From Pontibaca salina (lineage in GTDB: Bacteria; Pseudomonadota; Alphaproteobacteria; Rhodobacterales; Rhodobacteraceae), in contig NZ_JAEIJD010000001.1 in NCBI RefSeq assembly GCF_016307205.1, positions 124,001 to 188,000 on the forward strand: DNA of 64,000 bases, written 5' to 3'. The notes below the pieces were generated by a model. That model ran no database searches and was not told the origin of the DNA. It worked only from the letters and a program-made list of their open reading frames with translations. Of this stretch, positions 27,580 through 35,382 are shown piece by piece (within the stretch, counting starts at the first letter, position 1; the number at the start of each line of letters is the position of its first letter). The position numbers and the translations under genes were made by a program.

Positions 27580-28278
27580 ATGTCGCAAGAAGATGATATC
27601 ATCCTGTCGGAACTGGACGACGAGGAACTTGTCCAGCAAATGTTCGACGACCTTTACGATGGCCTCAGGGAAGAGATTGAGGAAGCCGTAGGTATCCTGC
27701 TCGAACGCGGCTGGGCCCCTTACGATGTTCTGACCAAGGCCCTTGTCGGCGGAATGACGATTGTCGGCGCTGATTTCCGTGACGGTATCCTGTTCGTTCC
27801 CGAAGTGCTTCTGGCGGCAAATGCCATGAAGGGCGGCATGGCGATCTTGAAGCCTCTGTTGGCGGAAACCGGCGCGCCCCGCGTTGGCAAGATGGTGATC
27901 GGAACGGTCAAGGGCGACATCCACGACATCGGCAAGAACCTCGTTGGCATGATGATGGAGGGAGCCGGCTTTGAAATCGTCGACCTGGGGATTAACAATC
28001 CGGTCGAGAATTACCTTGAGGCGCTGGAAACCGAAGAGCCAGACATTCTGGGCATGTCGGCGCTGCTAACCACCACCATGCCATATATGAAAGTGGTGAT
28101 CGACACATTGATCGAACAAGGTAAGCGTGACGATTACGTCGTGCTGGTCGGAGGGGCCCCCCTGAACGAGGAGTTCGGTCGCGCGATCGGGGCCGATGCC
28201 TATTGCCGCGATGCTGCGGTAGCCGTGGAAACCGCCAAAGACTTCATGCACCGCAAACACAACCGGGTGAGCGCCTAA
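27580..28278 (+). CDS. Corrinoid (B12)-binding methyltransferase protein
   Basis: A 232-residue protein with a four-helix cap (residues about 10-95) followed by a Rossmann B12-binding domain. The DxHxxG motif is D113-I-H115-D-I-G118 in GDIHDIGKNLV, where His115 is the lower cobalt ligand, and MSALLTTTMPYMK and LVGGAPLNEEF complete the cobalamin site. It would shuttle methyl groups to the methyltransferase upstream. Start ATG 27580 has AAAGGTG upstream; a GTG three codons earlier is the alternative. DUF1638 begins 3 bases after the stop. Confidence 0.92.
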   Translation: MSQEDDIILSELDDEELVQQMFDDLYDGLREEIEEAVGILLERGWAPYDVLTKALVGGMTIVGADFRDGILFVPEVLLAANAMKGGMAILKPLLAETGAPRVGKMVIGTVKGDIHDIGKNLVGMMMEGAGFEIVDLGINNPVENYLEALETEEPDILGMSALLTTTMPYMKVVIDTLIEQGKRDDYVVLVGGAPLNEEFGRAIGADAYCRDAAVAVETAKDFMHRKHNRVSA

Positions 28279-28281
28279 ACC

Positions 28282-29001
28282 ATGGCACGGCGCAGCCGCC
28301 CCGCCCGGCGAATGCCCACATTGCCGCCCGCCGCAACCCCTGCGAATCAAAGCGCCCTTGACGATGTCACGTTGAGCCAATCCGGCTTGTCCGCTCCGTC
28401 GGGCAAGCCGGGGCGGATCTTGCTGATTGCCTGCGGGGCGCTGGCGCGCGAGATCATGGCGCTGAAAAAGGGCAATGGCTGGGATCATATGGACCTGACC
28501 TGCCTGCCGGCGATCCTGCACAATCATCCCGAACGGATAACCGACGCGGTGCGTCAGGCGGTCGCCAGTCACCGCAAGGATTACGAGCGGATATTCGTTG
28601 TCTATGCCGATTGTGGCACTGGCGGCCATTTACAAGCCGCTTGCGCCGAAATGGGCGTTGAAATGATCGCCGGCCCGCATTGCTATAGCTTTTACGAGGG
28701 CAACGCGGCATTCGCCGAGCGGGACGAGGCCACGACCTTCTACCTGACCGATTTTCTTGTCCGCCAGTTCGATGCGTTCGTGTGGAAACCGCTCGGCCTC
28801 GACCGCCATCCAGAATTGCGCGAGATATATTTCGGCAATTATGAAAAACTGGTCTATCAGGCCCAGACCGATGATCCCGCCCTGACCGATCACGCCCGCC
28901 TCTGCGCCGAGCGCCTTGGTCTTGCGTTTGAACGCCGCCTAACCGGCTTTGGCGATCTTGAAACCACACTCACAGACTGGGCCAAGCACGGCCGCGAGTA
29001 A
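28282..29001 (+). CDS. DUF1638 protein linked to split methionine synthase
   Basis: A 239-residue protein of the DUF1638 family. The first ~40 residues are low-complexity, then the conserved core starts with GRILLIACGALAREI. Cys-containing motifs LTCLPAILHN and VVYADCGTGGHLQ follow, and a C-terminal ending with TTLTDWAKHG. The function is not established. Its position directly after the corrinoid gene, conserved in the group, suggests a role in corrinoid activation or methyl transfer. I recall published mutant-fitness data in a Roseobacter linking this neighbourhood to methionine synthesis, but could not check it. Confidence 0.8.
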   Translation: MARRSRPARRMPTLPPAATPANQSALDDVTLSQSGLSAPSGKPGRILLIACGALAREIMALKKGNGWDHMDLTCLPAILHNHPERITDAVRQAVASHRKDYERIFVVYADCGTGGHLQAACAEMGVEMIAGPHCYSFYEGNAAFAERDEATTFYLTDFLVRQFDAFVWKPLGLDRHPELREIYFGNYEKLVYQAQTDDPALTDHARLCAERLGLAFERRLTGFGDLETTLTDWAKHGRE

Positions 29002-29126
29002 TCCCTGCTTGGCTTGCCGCCCCAGCGCCCCGTAAGCCCGAACGTTATCTTCCGCTACGGCATAGAGCGGCGGCATAGCCCGTCCGGCGCATTTCACCGA
29101 GCATCTGTCGGAACAGACCAAAGCCG

Positions 29127-29618
29127 CTAGTCTTCGAGAATGCGGCGCACCCGTTCCTGTTCCTCATTCGTCAATACGGCATCGGCATTACCCGGGGCTT
29201 TCGCCCGCCCGCGCAGGTAACCAAAGCCAATCCCCCCCGCCAAAAGCAGCATCAACGGCCCAGCCGCCCAAAGCAGCCAGTTCGCGCCGCCCGTGGTCGG
29301 ACGCAGCAGCACATATTCGCCATAACGGTCAACGATGAAATCCACCGTTTCTTCGTTGCTATCGCCTTCGACCAAGCGTTCGCGCACCAGCAGGCGCAGG
29401 TCGCGCGCCAGATCGGCATTGCTTTCATCGATGCTCTCGTTCCGGCACACCAGACACCGTAAATCCTTGCTGATATGCCGCGCGCGGTGCTCCAACACCG
29501 GATCGTCCAGCACTTCGTCAGGCTCCACCGCCGCCACCGGCCCCGCCAGAAGAACCGCCATTAGGGCGGCAATATAGGGCGCAGTTTCACCCCGCCATCC
29601 GCGCCCGAAAACCCTCAT
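29127..29618 (-). CDS. ccmH: Cytochrome c maturation protein CcmH
   Basis: A 163-residue protein with a signal-type N terminus, a periplasmic thioredoxin-like domain containing LRCLVCRN (the redox Cys pair that reduces apocytochrome c), and a C-terminal membrane span (about 110-130). Its start overlaps the ccmF stop by 4 bases. The short C-terminal cytoplasmic tail is acidic. Last gene of the ccm block on this strand; the 125 bases after it hold no gene I recognise. Confidence 0.93.
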   Translation of the reverse strand: MRVFGRGWRGETAPYIAALMAVLLAGPVAAVEPDEVLDDPVLEHRARHISKDLRCLVCRNESIDESNADLARDLRLLVRERLVEGDSNEETVDFIVDRYGEYVLLRPTTGGANWLLWAAGPLMLLLAGGIGFGYLRGRAKAPGNADAVLTNEEQERVRRILED

Positions 29619-31582
29619 TCCGCTGGCACCGCTTCTTGGCGCGACTTGCGCGCCCCGGCTGCAACGCGAAAGCGGCGGTCGGACAGGCTCAGCGCGCCGC
29701 CCAGCGCCATCAGGATCGCACCCCCCCAGATCCAGTTCGCAAAGGGTTTGATATAGGTACGCATGGTCCAGCCACCGTCACCCTGCCGGTCGCCGATAAC
29801 GACATAGATATCGCGCAGGAAACCGTTGTCGATCGCCGCCTCGGTCGTGGGCATCCCCGCCACCGGGTAGTCCCGCTTTTCGGGATAGAGTTCGGTCACG
29901 AAGCGGCCATTTCGCTCCACGATCACATGACCCATGGTGGTGAAATAATTCGGCCCCTCGCCGCGCCGCACTTTATCCAGCGTCAACCTGTAGGCTCCGA
30001 CCTCGAAGGGTTCGTTCAGATAGGCGATACGAATGTCTTCTTCTTCCCATGCGGTCAGCCCGGCGATGGCAAACATGGTTATGCCCAGCCCGCCATGAGC
30101 AACTGCTTTGCCCCAATCGGCGCGCGGCAACCGCGTCAGCCGCGCCAACCGTCCGCCTCTGCGCCCGGTACGCGACCACAGATCGGCAATGGCACCAAAG
30201 ACCAGCCAGGAACCCAGAAACAGCCCCACCGGCCCCAATACGCTTTTCCCCGTCTGCGTCGCCCAGACCAGAAGCGCCACGGCCACTGCCAGAACGAAAG
30301 CATAGCGCAAAGACCACGCCACACGCCCGACCCGCCCGCGCTTCCATGGCAGCATCGCGCCAATCGGCAGAATCATCCCCAGCAACACCATGAAGGGGGT
30401 AAAAGCCATATCGAAGAACGGTGCGCCGACGCTCAGTTTGCGGTCAAAGAACATTTCGGCCAAAATCGGCCACATCGTGCCGATGAACACAACGAAACAG
30501 GCCACGGCCAGAAGCACGTTATTGGCCACCAGCGCGCTTTCGCGGCTAACGACGCCAAAGACGCCCCGCGCCTCCATTGCCCCTGCGCGCAGGGCATAAA
30601 GTGCCAGTGCGCCGCCGGTAAACACTGCAAGGATGATCAGTATGAAGAACCCCCGTTCTGGGTCATTGGCAAAGGCGTGCACGCTGGTCAAAAGCCCCGA
30701 GCGCACGATGAATGTCCCAATAAGTGAAAAGCCGAACGCCAATATCGCCAGCAAAATGGTCCAGCTTTTCAAGGATTCGCGTTTTTCCACCACAATTGCT
30801 GAATGCAGCAGAGCCGTAGCCAGCAACCAAGGCATGAAACTGGCGTTTTCCACCGGATCCCAGAACCAGAACCCGCCCCAGCCCAGTTCGTAATAGGCCC
30901 ACCACGACCCCAAGCCGATACCAATGGTGAGGAAAACCCACGCCGCCAAGGTCCATGGCCGTACCCAGCGCGCCCAAGCGGCATCAATCCGACCTTCGAT
31001 CAGGGCGGCAACGGCAAAGGAAAACGCCATGCTCAGCCCGACATATCCAAGATAAAGAAACGGCGGGTGAAAGGCCAAGCCGGGATCCTGCAACAACGGA
31101 TTCAAATCCTGCCCGTCAAAAGGTGGCACTTCCAGACGCAGGAACGGATTAGAAGTAAACAGGATAAATGCCAGAAACGCGACCCCGACCGCAGCCTGCA
31201 CCGACAGCACCCGCGCCCGCAATCCGGGGGGAAGATTGCCGCCAAACCAAACCGCCATCGCCCCGAACAAGGCCACAATCAGCACCCAAAGCAGCATCGA
31301 TCCTTCGTGATTCCCCCAGACGCCGCTGATCTTGTAGAGCATCGGCTTTGCCGAATGGCTGTTTTCCACCACCAGCAGCAGTGAGAAATCCGAGGTGACA
31401 AAGGCCCAGGTCAGCGCCGCGAAAGAAAACGCGATCAGAAAAAACTGCAAATTCGCGGCAGGTTCGGCCACGGCCATCCAGCCGGGCCAGCGCTTCTGCG
31501 CCCCTACCATGGGCACCACCGTCTGGACGATGGCGACGATGAAGGCGAGTATAAGGGTGAAATGGCCAAGCTCTGTAATCAT
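29615..31582 (-). CDS. ccmF: Heme lyase CcmF
   Basis: A 655-residue inner-membrane protein with about 14-15 spans. The heme-handling WWD motif is GWGGFWFWDPVENASFMPWL, and conserved histidines flank it. CcmF with CcmH and CcmI attaches heme delivered by CcmE to the CxxCH motif of apocytochromes c in the periplasm. ATG at 31580-31582 has GAGAGG upstream; an in-frame start 21 codons earlier is not conserved. It is separated from ccmE by the holin and endolysin genes. Confidence 0.95.
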   Translation of the reverse strand: MITELGHFTLILAFIVAIVQTVVPMVGAQKRWPGWMAVAEPAANLQFFLIAFSFAALTWAFVTSDFSLLLVVENSHSAKPMLYKISGVWGNHEGSMLLWVLIVALFGAMAVWFGGNLPPGLRARVLSVQAAVGVAFLAFILFTSNPFLRLEVPPFDGQDLNPLLQDPGLAFHPPFLYLGYVGLSMAFSFAVAALIEGRIDAAWARWVRPWTLAAWVFLTIGIGLGSWWAYYELGWGGFWFWDPVENASFMPWLLATALLHSAIVVEKRESLKSWTILLAILAFGFSLIGTFIVRSGLLTSVHAFANDPERGFFILIILAVFTGGALALYALRAGAMEARGVFGVVSRESALVANNVLLAVACFVVFIGTMWPILAEMFFDRKLSVGAPFFDMAFTPFMVLLGMILPIGAMLPWKRGRVGRVAWSLRYAFVLAVAVALLVWATQTGKSVLGPVGLFLGSWLVFGAIADLWSRTGRRGGRLARLTRLPRADWGKAVAHGGLGITMFAIAGLTAWEEEDIRIAYLNEPFEVGAYRLTLDKVRRGEGPNYFTTMGHVIVERNGRFVTELYPEKRDYPVAGMPTTEAAIDNGFLRDIYVVIGDRQGDGGWTMRTYIKPFANWIWGGAILMALGGALSLSDRRFRVAAGARKSRQEAVPAE

Positions 31583-31657
31583 GGCCTCTCTATACGCTGC
31601 GGACAGCATGGCTTCCAATGGTTTTCCACACCGCCCAAAGATCACATTGTCGCGGGG

Positions 31658-32203
31658 TCAACGCCCGCGCCGCGCCCGCCAGTCCTCCAGCGCCGGATTG
31701 TCCTGCATTGGCAGGTTTGCGGCAGCCGGTTCGACGGCACGCATATCTCGCAAGCGATCCAAATTGTTCATTACCTCGGGGGCACGCGCCATCGTTATCG
31801 CCATATCTCGGCGAAACTCCTGATTTTTGCGGTGATGCCGGGCACCGAAATAAAACGACACGACCACTCCCAACAGCCACCAAAGCGGCTCGGGCACCAA
31901 AGCGATGCCCTGCATCCGCTCGGCAAACCAAAGGGGGTCGACCATCGCTGCCACAAACAGCCCCAGTGTGCCCAGCGCCATCATTGGGCGGGGCAAGCGA
32001 TTCACGCCGTCGATAAAGCGGTCAAATCGCGACGGCTGCGATTGCGCGAATTCGGCCGCGAACTGAGCCATCGCTTGCGCCTGCGCTTCGGCTCCGCGCT
32101 GCGCGCCCGCTTCGGCGTTTTCCCGAAAGACCTCGACGGTGTCACGCACGACATTGCGGCCATTGCCCAGAACAAGCCGCAGAATTTGCCTGATCACTCC
32201 CAT
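31658..32203 (-). CDS. Holin of gene-transfer-agent type (3-TM holin family)
   Basis: A 181-residue protein. The first ~70 residues are amphipathic and Ala/Gln-rich. Hydrophobic segments lie at about residues 80-95 and 110-130, then comes a basic cytoplasmic tail (GARHHRKNQEFRRD). This matches the holin family used to release gene transfer agents in Rhodobacterales. Its start overlaps the endolysin gene end by 10 bases, a standard lysis pair. In Rhodobacter capsulatus such a pair lyses the GTA-producing subpopulation. No GTA structural genes lie in this window. Confidence 0.8.
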   Translation of the reverse strand: MGVIRQILRLVLGNGRNVVRDTVEVFRENAEAGAQRGAEAQAQAMAQFAAEFAQSQPSRFDRFIDGVNRLPRPMMALGTLGLFVAAMVDPLWFAERMQGIALVPEPLWWLLGVVVSFYFGARHHRKNQEFRRDMAITMARAPEVMNNLDRLRDMRAVEPAAANLPMQDNPALEDWRARRGR

Positions 32204-32805
32204 GCGGCAACTCTTTGTGAAAACTCCGCAGCGCTCAGGTGATATCGCGGCGACAAAAACTCTTCGGCCCGTTTGATCCACCCGCCCTTGCCGCCCGCCC
32301 GAGTACGGGCAAATTTGCGGCTGGCCGGGCGGCGGTCGGCAAGATCTAGATAGTAATTTCGCCGCGCCACCCCATAAGCGTCGCGCAGCAATGTCTCATC
32401 CGGCTCTGCCGCATCGCGCGCCGCCGCCAGCGTTTGGGGGCCGATCACTCCGTCCACTGCCACCCCATAGCCCATCTGGCTCAGCAGCCGCTGCAGGATC
32501 TTCACCGCCTGCACTCCGGCGTTCACATACATATCAAACATACTGGGCTGCAGCCCCGTCGGCATCGCGTCGATACCCGGGCGTTCGTAATAATGATTGA
32601 TGAAAATCTCGACCGCATGCGTGCGGTCAAGGGCGCGCACGTCCGCGACGTCAACCACACCGTCGCCATTCACATCCAACCCGAGGCGACGCAGGGTGTG
32701 GATAGTCACCCCATGATTGGTCGCCCCCCCTGGGTCATCCGGATCGTTCACGAAACCGCCTTCGCGGGCAACGATCGCTTCTGCAATCTCGCGTACGGTC
32801 TGCAT
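32194..32805 (-). CDS. Endolysin / GH108 N-acetylmuramidase with calcium-binding loop
   Basis: A 203-residue glycoside hydrolase family 108 protein. The catalytic Glu15 lies in AREGGFVNDPDDPGGATN. A perfect 12-residue EF-hand/dockerin-like loop occupies residues 44-55 (DVNGDGVVDVAD). The C-terminal PF09374-like peptidoglycan-binding region contains YGVAVDGVIGPQTLAAA. It cuts the glycan backbone so that GTA particles can be released. There is no signal peptide, so export depends on the adjacent holin. ccmE stops 140 bases upstream. Confidence 0.85.
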   Translation of the reverse strand: MQTVREIAEAIVAREGGFVNDPDDPGGATNHGVTIHTLRRLGLDVNGDGVVDVADVRALDRTHAVEIFINHYYERPGIDAMPTGLQPSMFDMYVNAGVQAVKILQRLLSQMGYGVAVDGVIGPQTLAAARDAAEPDETLLRDAYGVARRNYYLDLADRRPASRKFARTRAGGKGGWIKRAEEFLSPRYHLSAAEFSQRVAAWE

Positions 32806-32895
32806 ATTCGGGCTCCTTCACCTATGGCAAGGAAACCCTGATCCAGATTAGTTAAGCTAGATGAACCGGACCGGGCGTTGCTCCGCAGGCCCGCA

Positions 32896-32927
32896 CTTCT
32901 TCTTGCAACAAATATCCTCGCCGAAGG
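32896..32927 (+). repeat. Dispersed intergenic repeat, copy 2
   Basis: A 32-base element starting CTTCTTCTTGC with AAATATCC and CGCCGAAGG, about 28 of 32 identical to the copy at 12869-12900. It lies between ccmE and the endolysin gene. Confidence 0.6.
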
Positions 32928-32945
32928 AACGAAGCGCAGCGGCGT

Positions 32946-33392
32946 TCAGCTGCCCTCGGCGTCTTGATAAACGCCCTGCTCTTTCAGCGCGTCGATCACC
33001 TCTTTGGGCATATAGGTTTCATCATGTTTGGCCAGTATCTCGGTCGCGACGAAGACACCGTCGACATAGCTGCCGGTGCCGACCATGCCTTGGTTTTCCG
33101 AGAACAAATCGGGCAAGACACCTCTGAAACTGACCGGGACCGTGGCCCCACCGTCGGTCACCTCAAAGCGGATCACCTCGCCCTGCCCGCGCGTAATGCT
33201 GCCTTCAGCCACCAGCCCACCGATGCGGAATACTTCATTTGGGGCCGGAGGGTCGGCCAGAACCTGTGTTGGAGCCCGGAATAGGTTGATACCGTCGCGC
33301 ATGGCGTATCCAATGAGTCCGGTGGCCAGCACCAGCGCCACCGTAGCGACAAGGATAATCTGTATACGTCTTTGTTTCTTAAGGTTTTTCAT
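32946..33392 (-). CDS. ccmE: Heme chaperone CcmE
   Basis: A 148-residue protein with one N-terminal membrane anchor (about residues 10-29) and a periplasmic OB-fold. The heme-binding histidine lies in AKHDETYMP near the C terminus; the Tyr four residues on is also conserved. It carries heme from CcmC to CcmF. It follows argC by 7 bases, the usual Rhodobacterales arrangement. Confidence 0.94.
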   Translation of the reverse strand: MKNLKKQRRIQIILVATVALVLATGLIGYAMRDGINLFRAPTQVLADPPAPNEVFRIGGLVAEGSITRGQGEVIRFEVTDGGATVPVSFRGVLPDLFSENQGMVGTGSYVDGVFVATEILAKHDETYMPKEVIDALKEQGVYQDAEGS

Positions 33393-33399
33393 GTCGTCC

Positions 33400-34428
33400 T
33401 CACGGAAAAAGCGGAGGCATCATCAGCCCCTCGGTTTCGTCCTCTCCCAGCATCAGATTCGCGTTCTGCAATGCCTGCCCACTGCTGCCCTTGGTCAGAT
33501 TGTCGAGCGCTGCAATGACGATAGCCCGCCCCTCGATCCGGTCGGCAGTGACACCGATGTGGACATGGTTTGACCCCCGCACATGATGTGTGCTCGGCGC
33601 TTCGCCCAATGGCAGCAGCTGCACAAAGGGCTCGCCGCGATAGGCCGCCGCAAAGGTTTCGTGAATGACCTGCGCCTCCCCTTTCACATAGACTGTCGCC
33701 AGAATTCCACGATTCGCCGGAATCAGATGCGGCGTGAACTGCACCTGTACCGGGCGCCCTGCGAGCCGCGAAAACTCCTGATCGAATTCGCCCAGATGGC
33801 GGTGGGTGCCGCCAATCGCATAGGCGTTGTACCCTTCGCTCAACTCGGCATGTAGCAGGTTTTCCCGCAAGCTGCGCCCCGCCCCGCTGACGGCACATTT
33901 CAGATCAAGTATGATATCGTCCAGATCAATCACCCCCGCTGCAATCAGCGGGCGCAGTGCGTATTGCCCGGTGGCGGCATTGCAACCGGTCCCGGCCACC
34001 AGCCGCGCGCTACGGATCTCGTCGCGATAGAATTCCGTCAGCCCATAGACCGCCTCATCCTGCTGCTCTAGCGCGGCGTGTTGGTTGCCATACCATTTTT
34101 CGTAATCGCCCGGATCGCGCAGCCGGAAATCGGCAGACAGATCGACGATCTTCATATTGCGTGGCAGAGCGCGGATCACCTCTTGGCTGGTCTTGTGCGG
34201 CAAGGCGCAGAAGCACAGGTCAATCTCGGAAAAGTCGATCTCGTCGATACGGCACAGCGCCGGCAGTTCCAGATGGCGCAGATGCGGAAAGACCTCGGCC
34301 ATGGCCAATCCCGCCTTGCGCTCGCCCGACAGGGCCGCGATCTCCATATTGGGATGCAGGGCGATCAACCGGACCAGTTCCGCGCCAGTATAGCCACTTG
34401 CGCCTAGAATTGCGATTTTATGAGCCAT
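33400..34428 (-). CDS. argC: N-acetyl-gamma-glutamyl-phosphate reductase
   Basis: A 342-residue type 1 ArgC. The NADP fold starts with [18 protein letters not shown], and the catalytic Cys149 is in [13 protein letters not shown]. It reduces N-acetylglutamyl phosphate to the semialdehyde in arginine synthesis. The active-site histidine would be in the GGTHRHLGE region. It follows murI by 33 bases and precedes ccmE. Confidence 0.95.
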   Translation of the reverse strand: MAHKIAILGASGYTGAELVRLIALHPNMEIAALSGERKAGLAMAEVFPHLRHLELPALCRIDEIDFSEIDLCFCALPHKTSQEVIRALPRNMKIVDLSADFRLRDPGDYEKWYGNQHAALEQQDEAVYGLTEFYRDEIRSARLVAGTGCNAATGQYALRPLIAAGVIDLDDIILDLKCAVSGAGRSLRENLLHAELSEGYNAYAIGGTHRHLGEFDQEFSRLAGRPVQVQFTPHLIPANRGILATVYVKGEAQVIHETFAAAYRGEPFVQLLPLGEAPSTHHVRGSNHVHIGVTADRIEGRAIVIAALDNLTKGSSGQALQNANLMLGEDETEGLMMPPLFP

Positions 34429-34461
34429 GTTCGAGTTCTTCCTTCAAATTCATCTGCCAGT

Positions 34462-35271
34462 TCATGCCGCTTCAAACTGGATGCCACGCCGCAGAAACTG
34501 GGTCGCGCGGTCGCTGACCCGGCGTGGATTGCCTGTCGTCAGATAGCCCCCTGCTCCGGTGCCCAACATGTTCGGATGGCGTGTGAGATAGTCGGCAAGG
34601 CTGGCGGCCACCAGATCCGCTTGACTGAAGACCCGCACATTCGGCCCCAGCGCATCCTGAAACGCTTGCGCCACCAAAGGATAGTGCGTGCATCCTAATA
34701 TTGCCGCTTCGGGGTTGGGCATCTTGCGCTTCAACGCGTCGACATGGCTGCGCACCAAAGCTTCCGCCAAAAGCAGATCGCCCTCTTCGATGGCATCGAC
34801 AACCCCGCCGCAGGCCTGTGCTTCGACATCGACACCAATAGCACGGAATGCCAATTCGCGCTGGAAGGCGCGGCTTGCCACTGTTGCCGGCGTTGCAAAC
34901 AGTGCGACGTGCTTGACCGCCACTTCACGCGGTGGGGAATTATCGCCCCATTGCCGTTCGGTCAGGGCCTCGATTAGCGGCACAAACACACCCAGCACCC
35001 GTTTTCCGGGCGGCAGCCCGCCCTCTTGCAACCGGCGCAGAGCCGCAGCGCTGGCGGTGTTACATGCCAATATCACCAGATCACAGCCACGATCCCACAA
35101 TGTGGTGACCGATTTCGCCGTCAGATCGAACAGATCATCGGCGCTGCGCACACCATAGGGCGCGTTCAGATTGTCGCCGAGATACAGGAACTCCACATCT
35201 GGCAGGCGCGCCTGCACCCTGTCCAGAATCGTGAGACCCCCCAGGCCCGAATCGAAAATACCTACAGCCAT
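34462..35271 (-). CDS. murI: Glutamate racemase
   Basis: A 269-residue cofactor-independent racemase making D-glutamate for peptidoglycan. The two catalytic cysteines are Cys70 in [11 protein letters not shown] and the one in [10 protein letters not shown] near residue 196. [11 protein letters not shown] and the [10 protein letters not shown] region, where most homologues read GDTARxPYG, are also visible. First gene of the minus-strand block murI-argC-ccmE. Confidence 0.93.
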   Translation of the reverse strand: MAVGIFDSGLGGLTILDRVQARLPDVEFLYLGDNLNAPYGVRSADDLFDLTAKSVTTLWDRGCDLVILACNTASAAALRRLQEGGLPPGKRVLGVFVPLIEALTERQWGDNSPPREVAVKHVALFATPATVASRAFQRELAFRAIGVDVEAQACGGVVDAIEEGDLLLAEALVRSHVDALKRKMPNPEAAILGCTHYPLVAQAFQDALGPNVRVFSQADLVAASLADYLTRHPNMLGTGAGGYLTTGNPRRVSDRATQFLRRGIQFEAA

Positions 35272-35382
35272 ATGTGCGCCTGTTTCATTTGAGGTGCGTC
35301 CCCGTGGATTTGGCGATCAGTCGCGTCGCCCAGTGCACATAAGCAGCTTTCCTGCGGAAATCCATTGCCGCCTCTGCCACAG

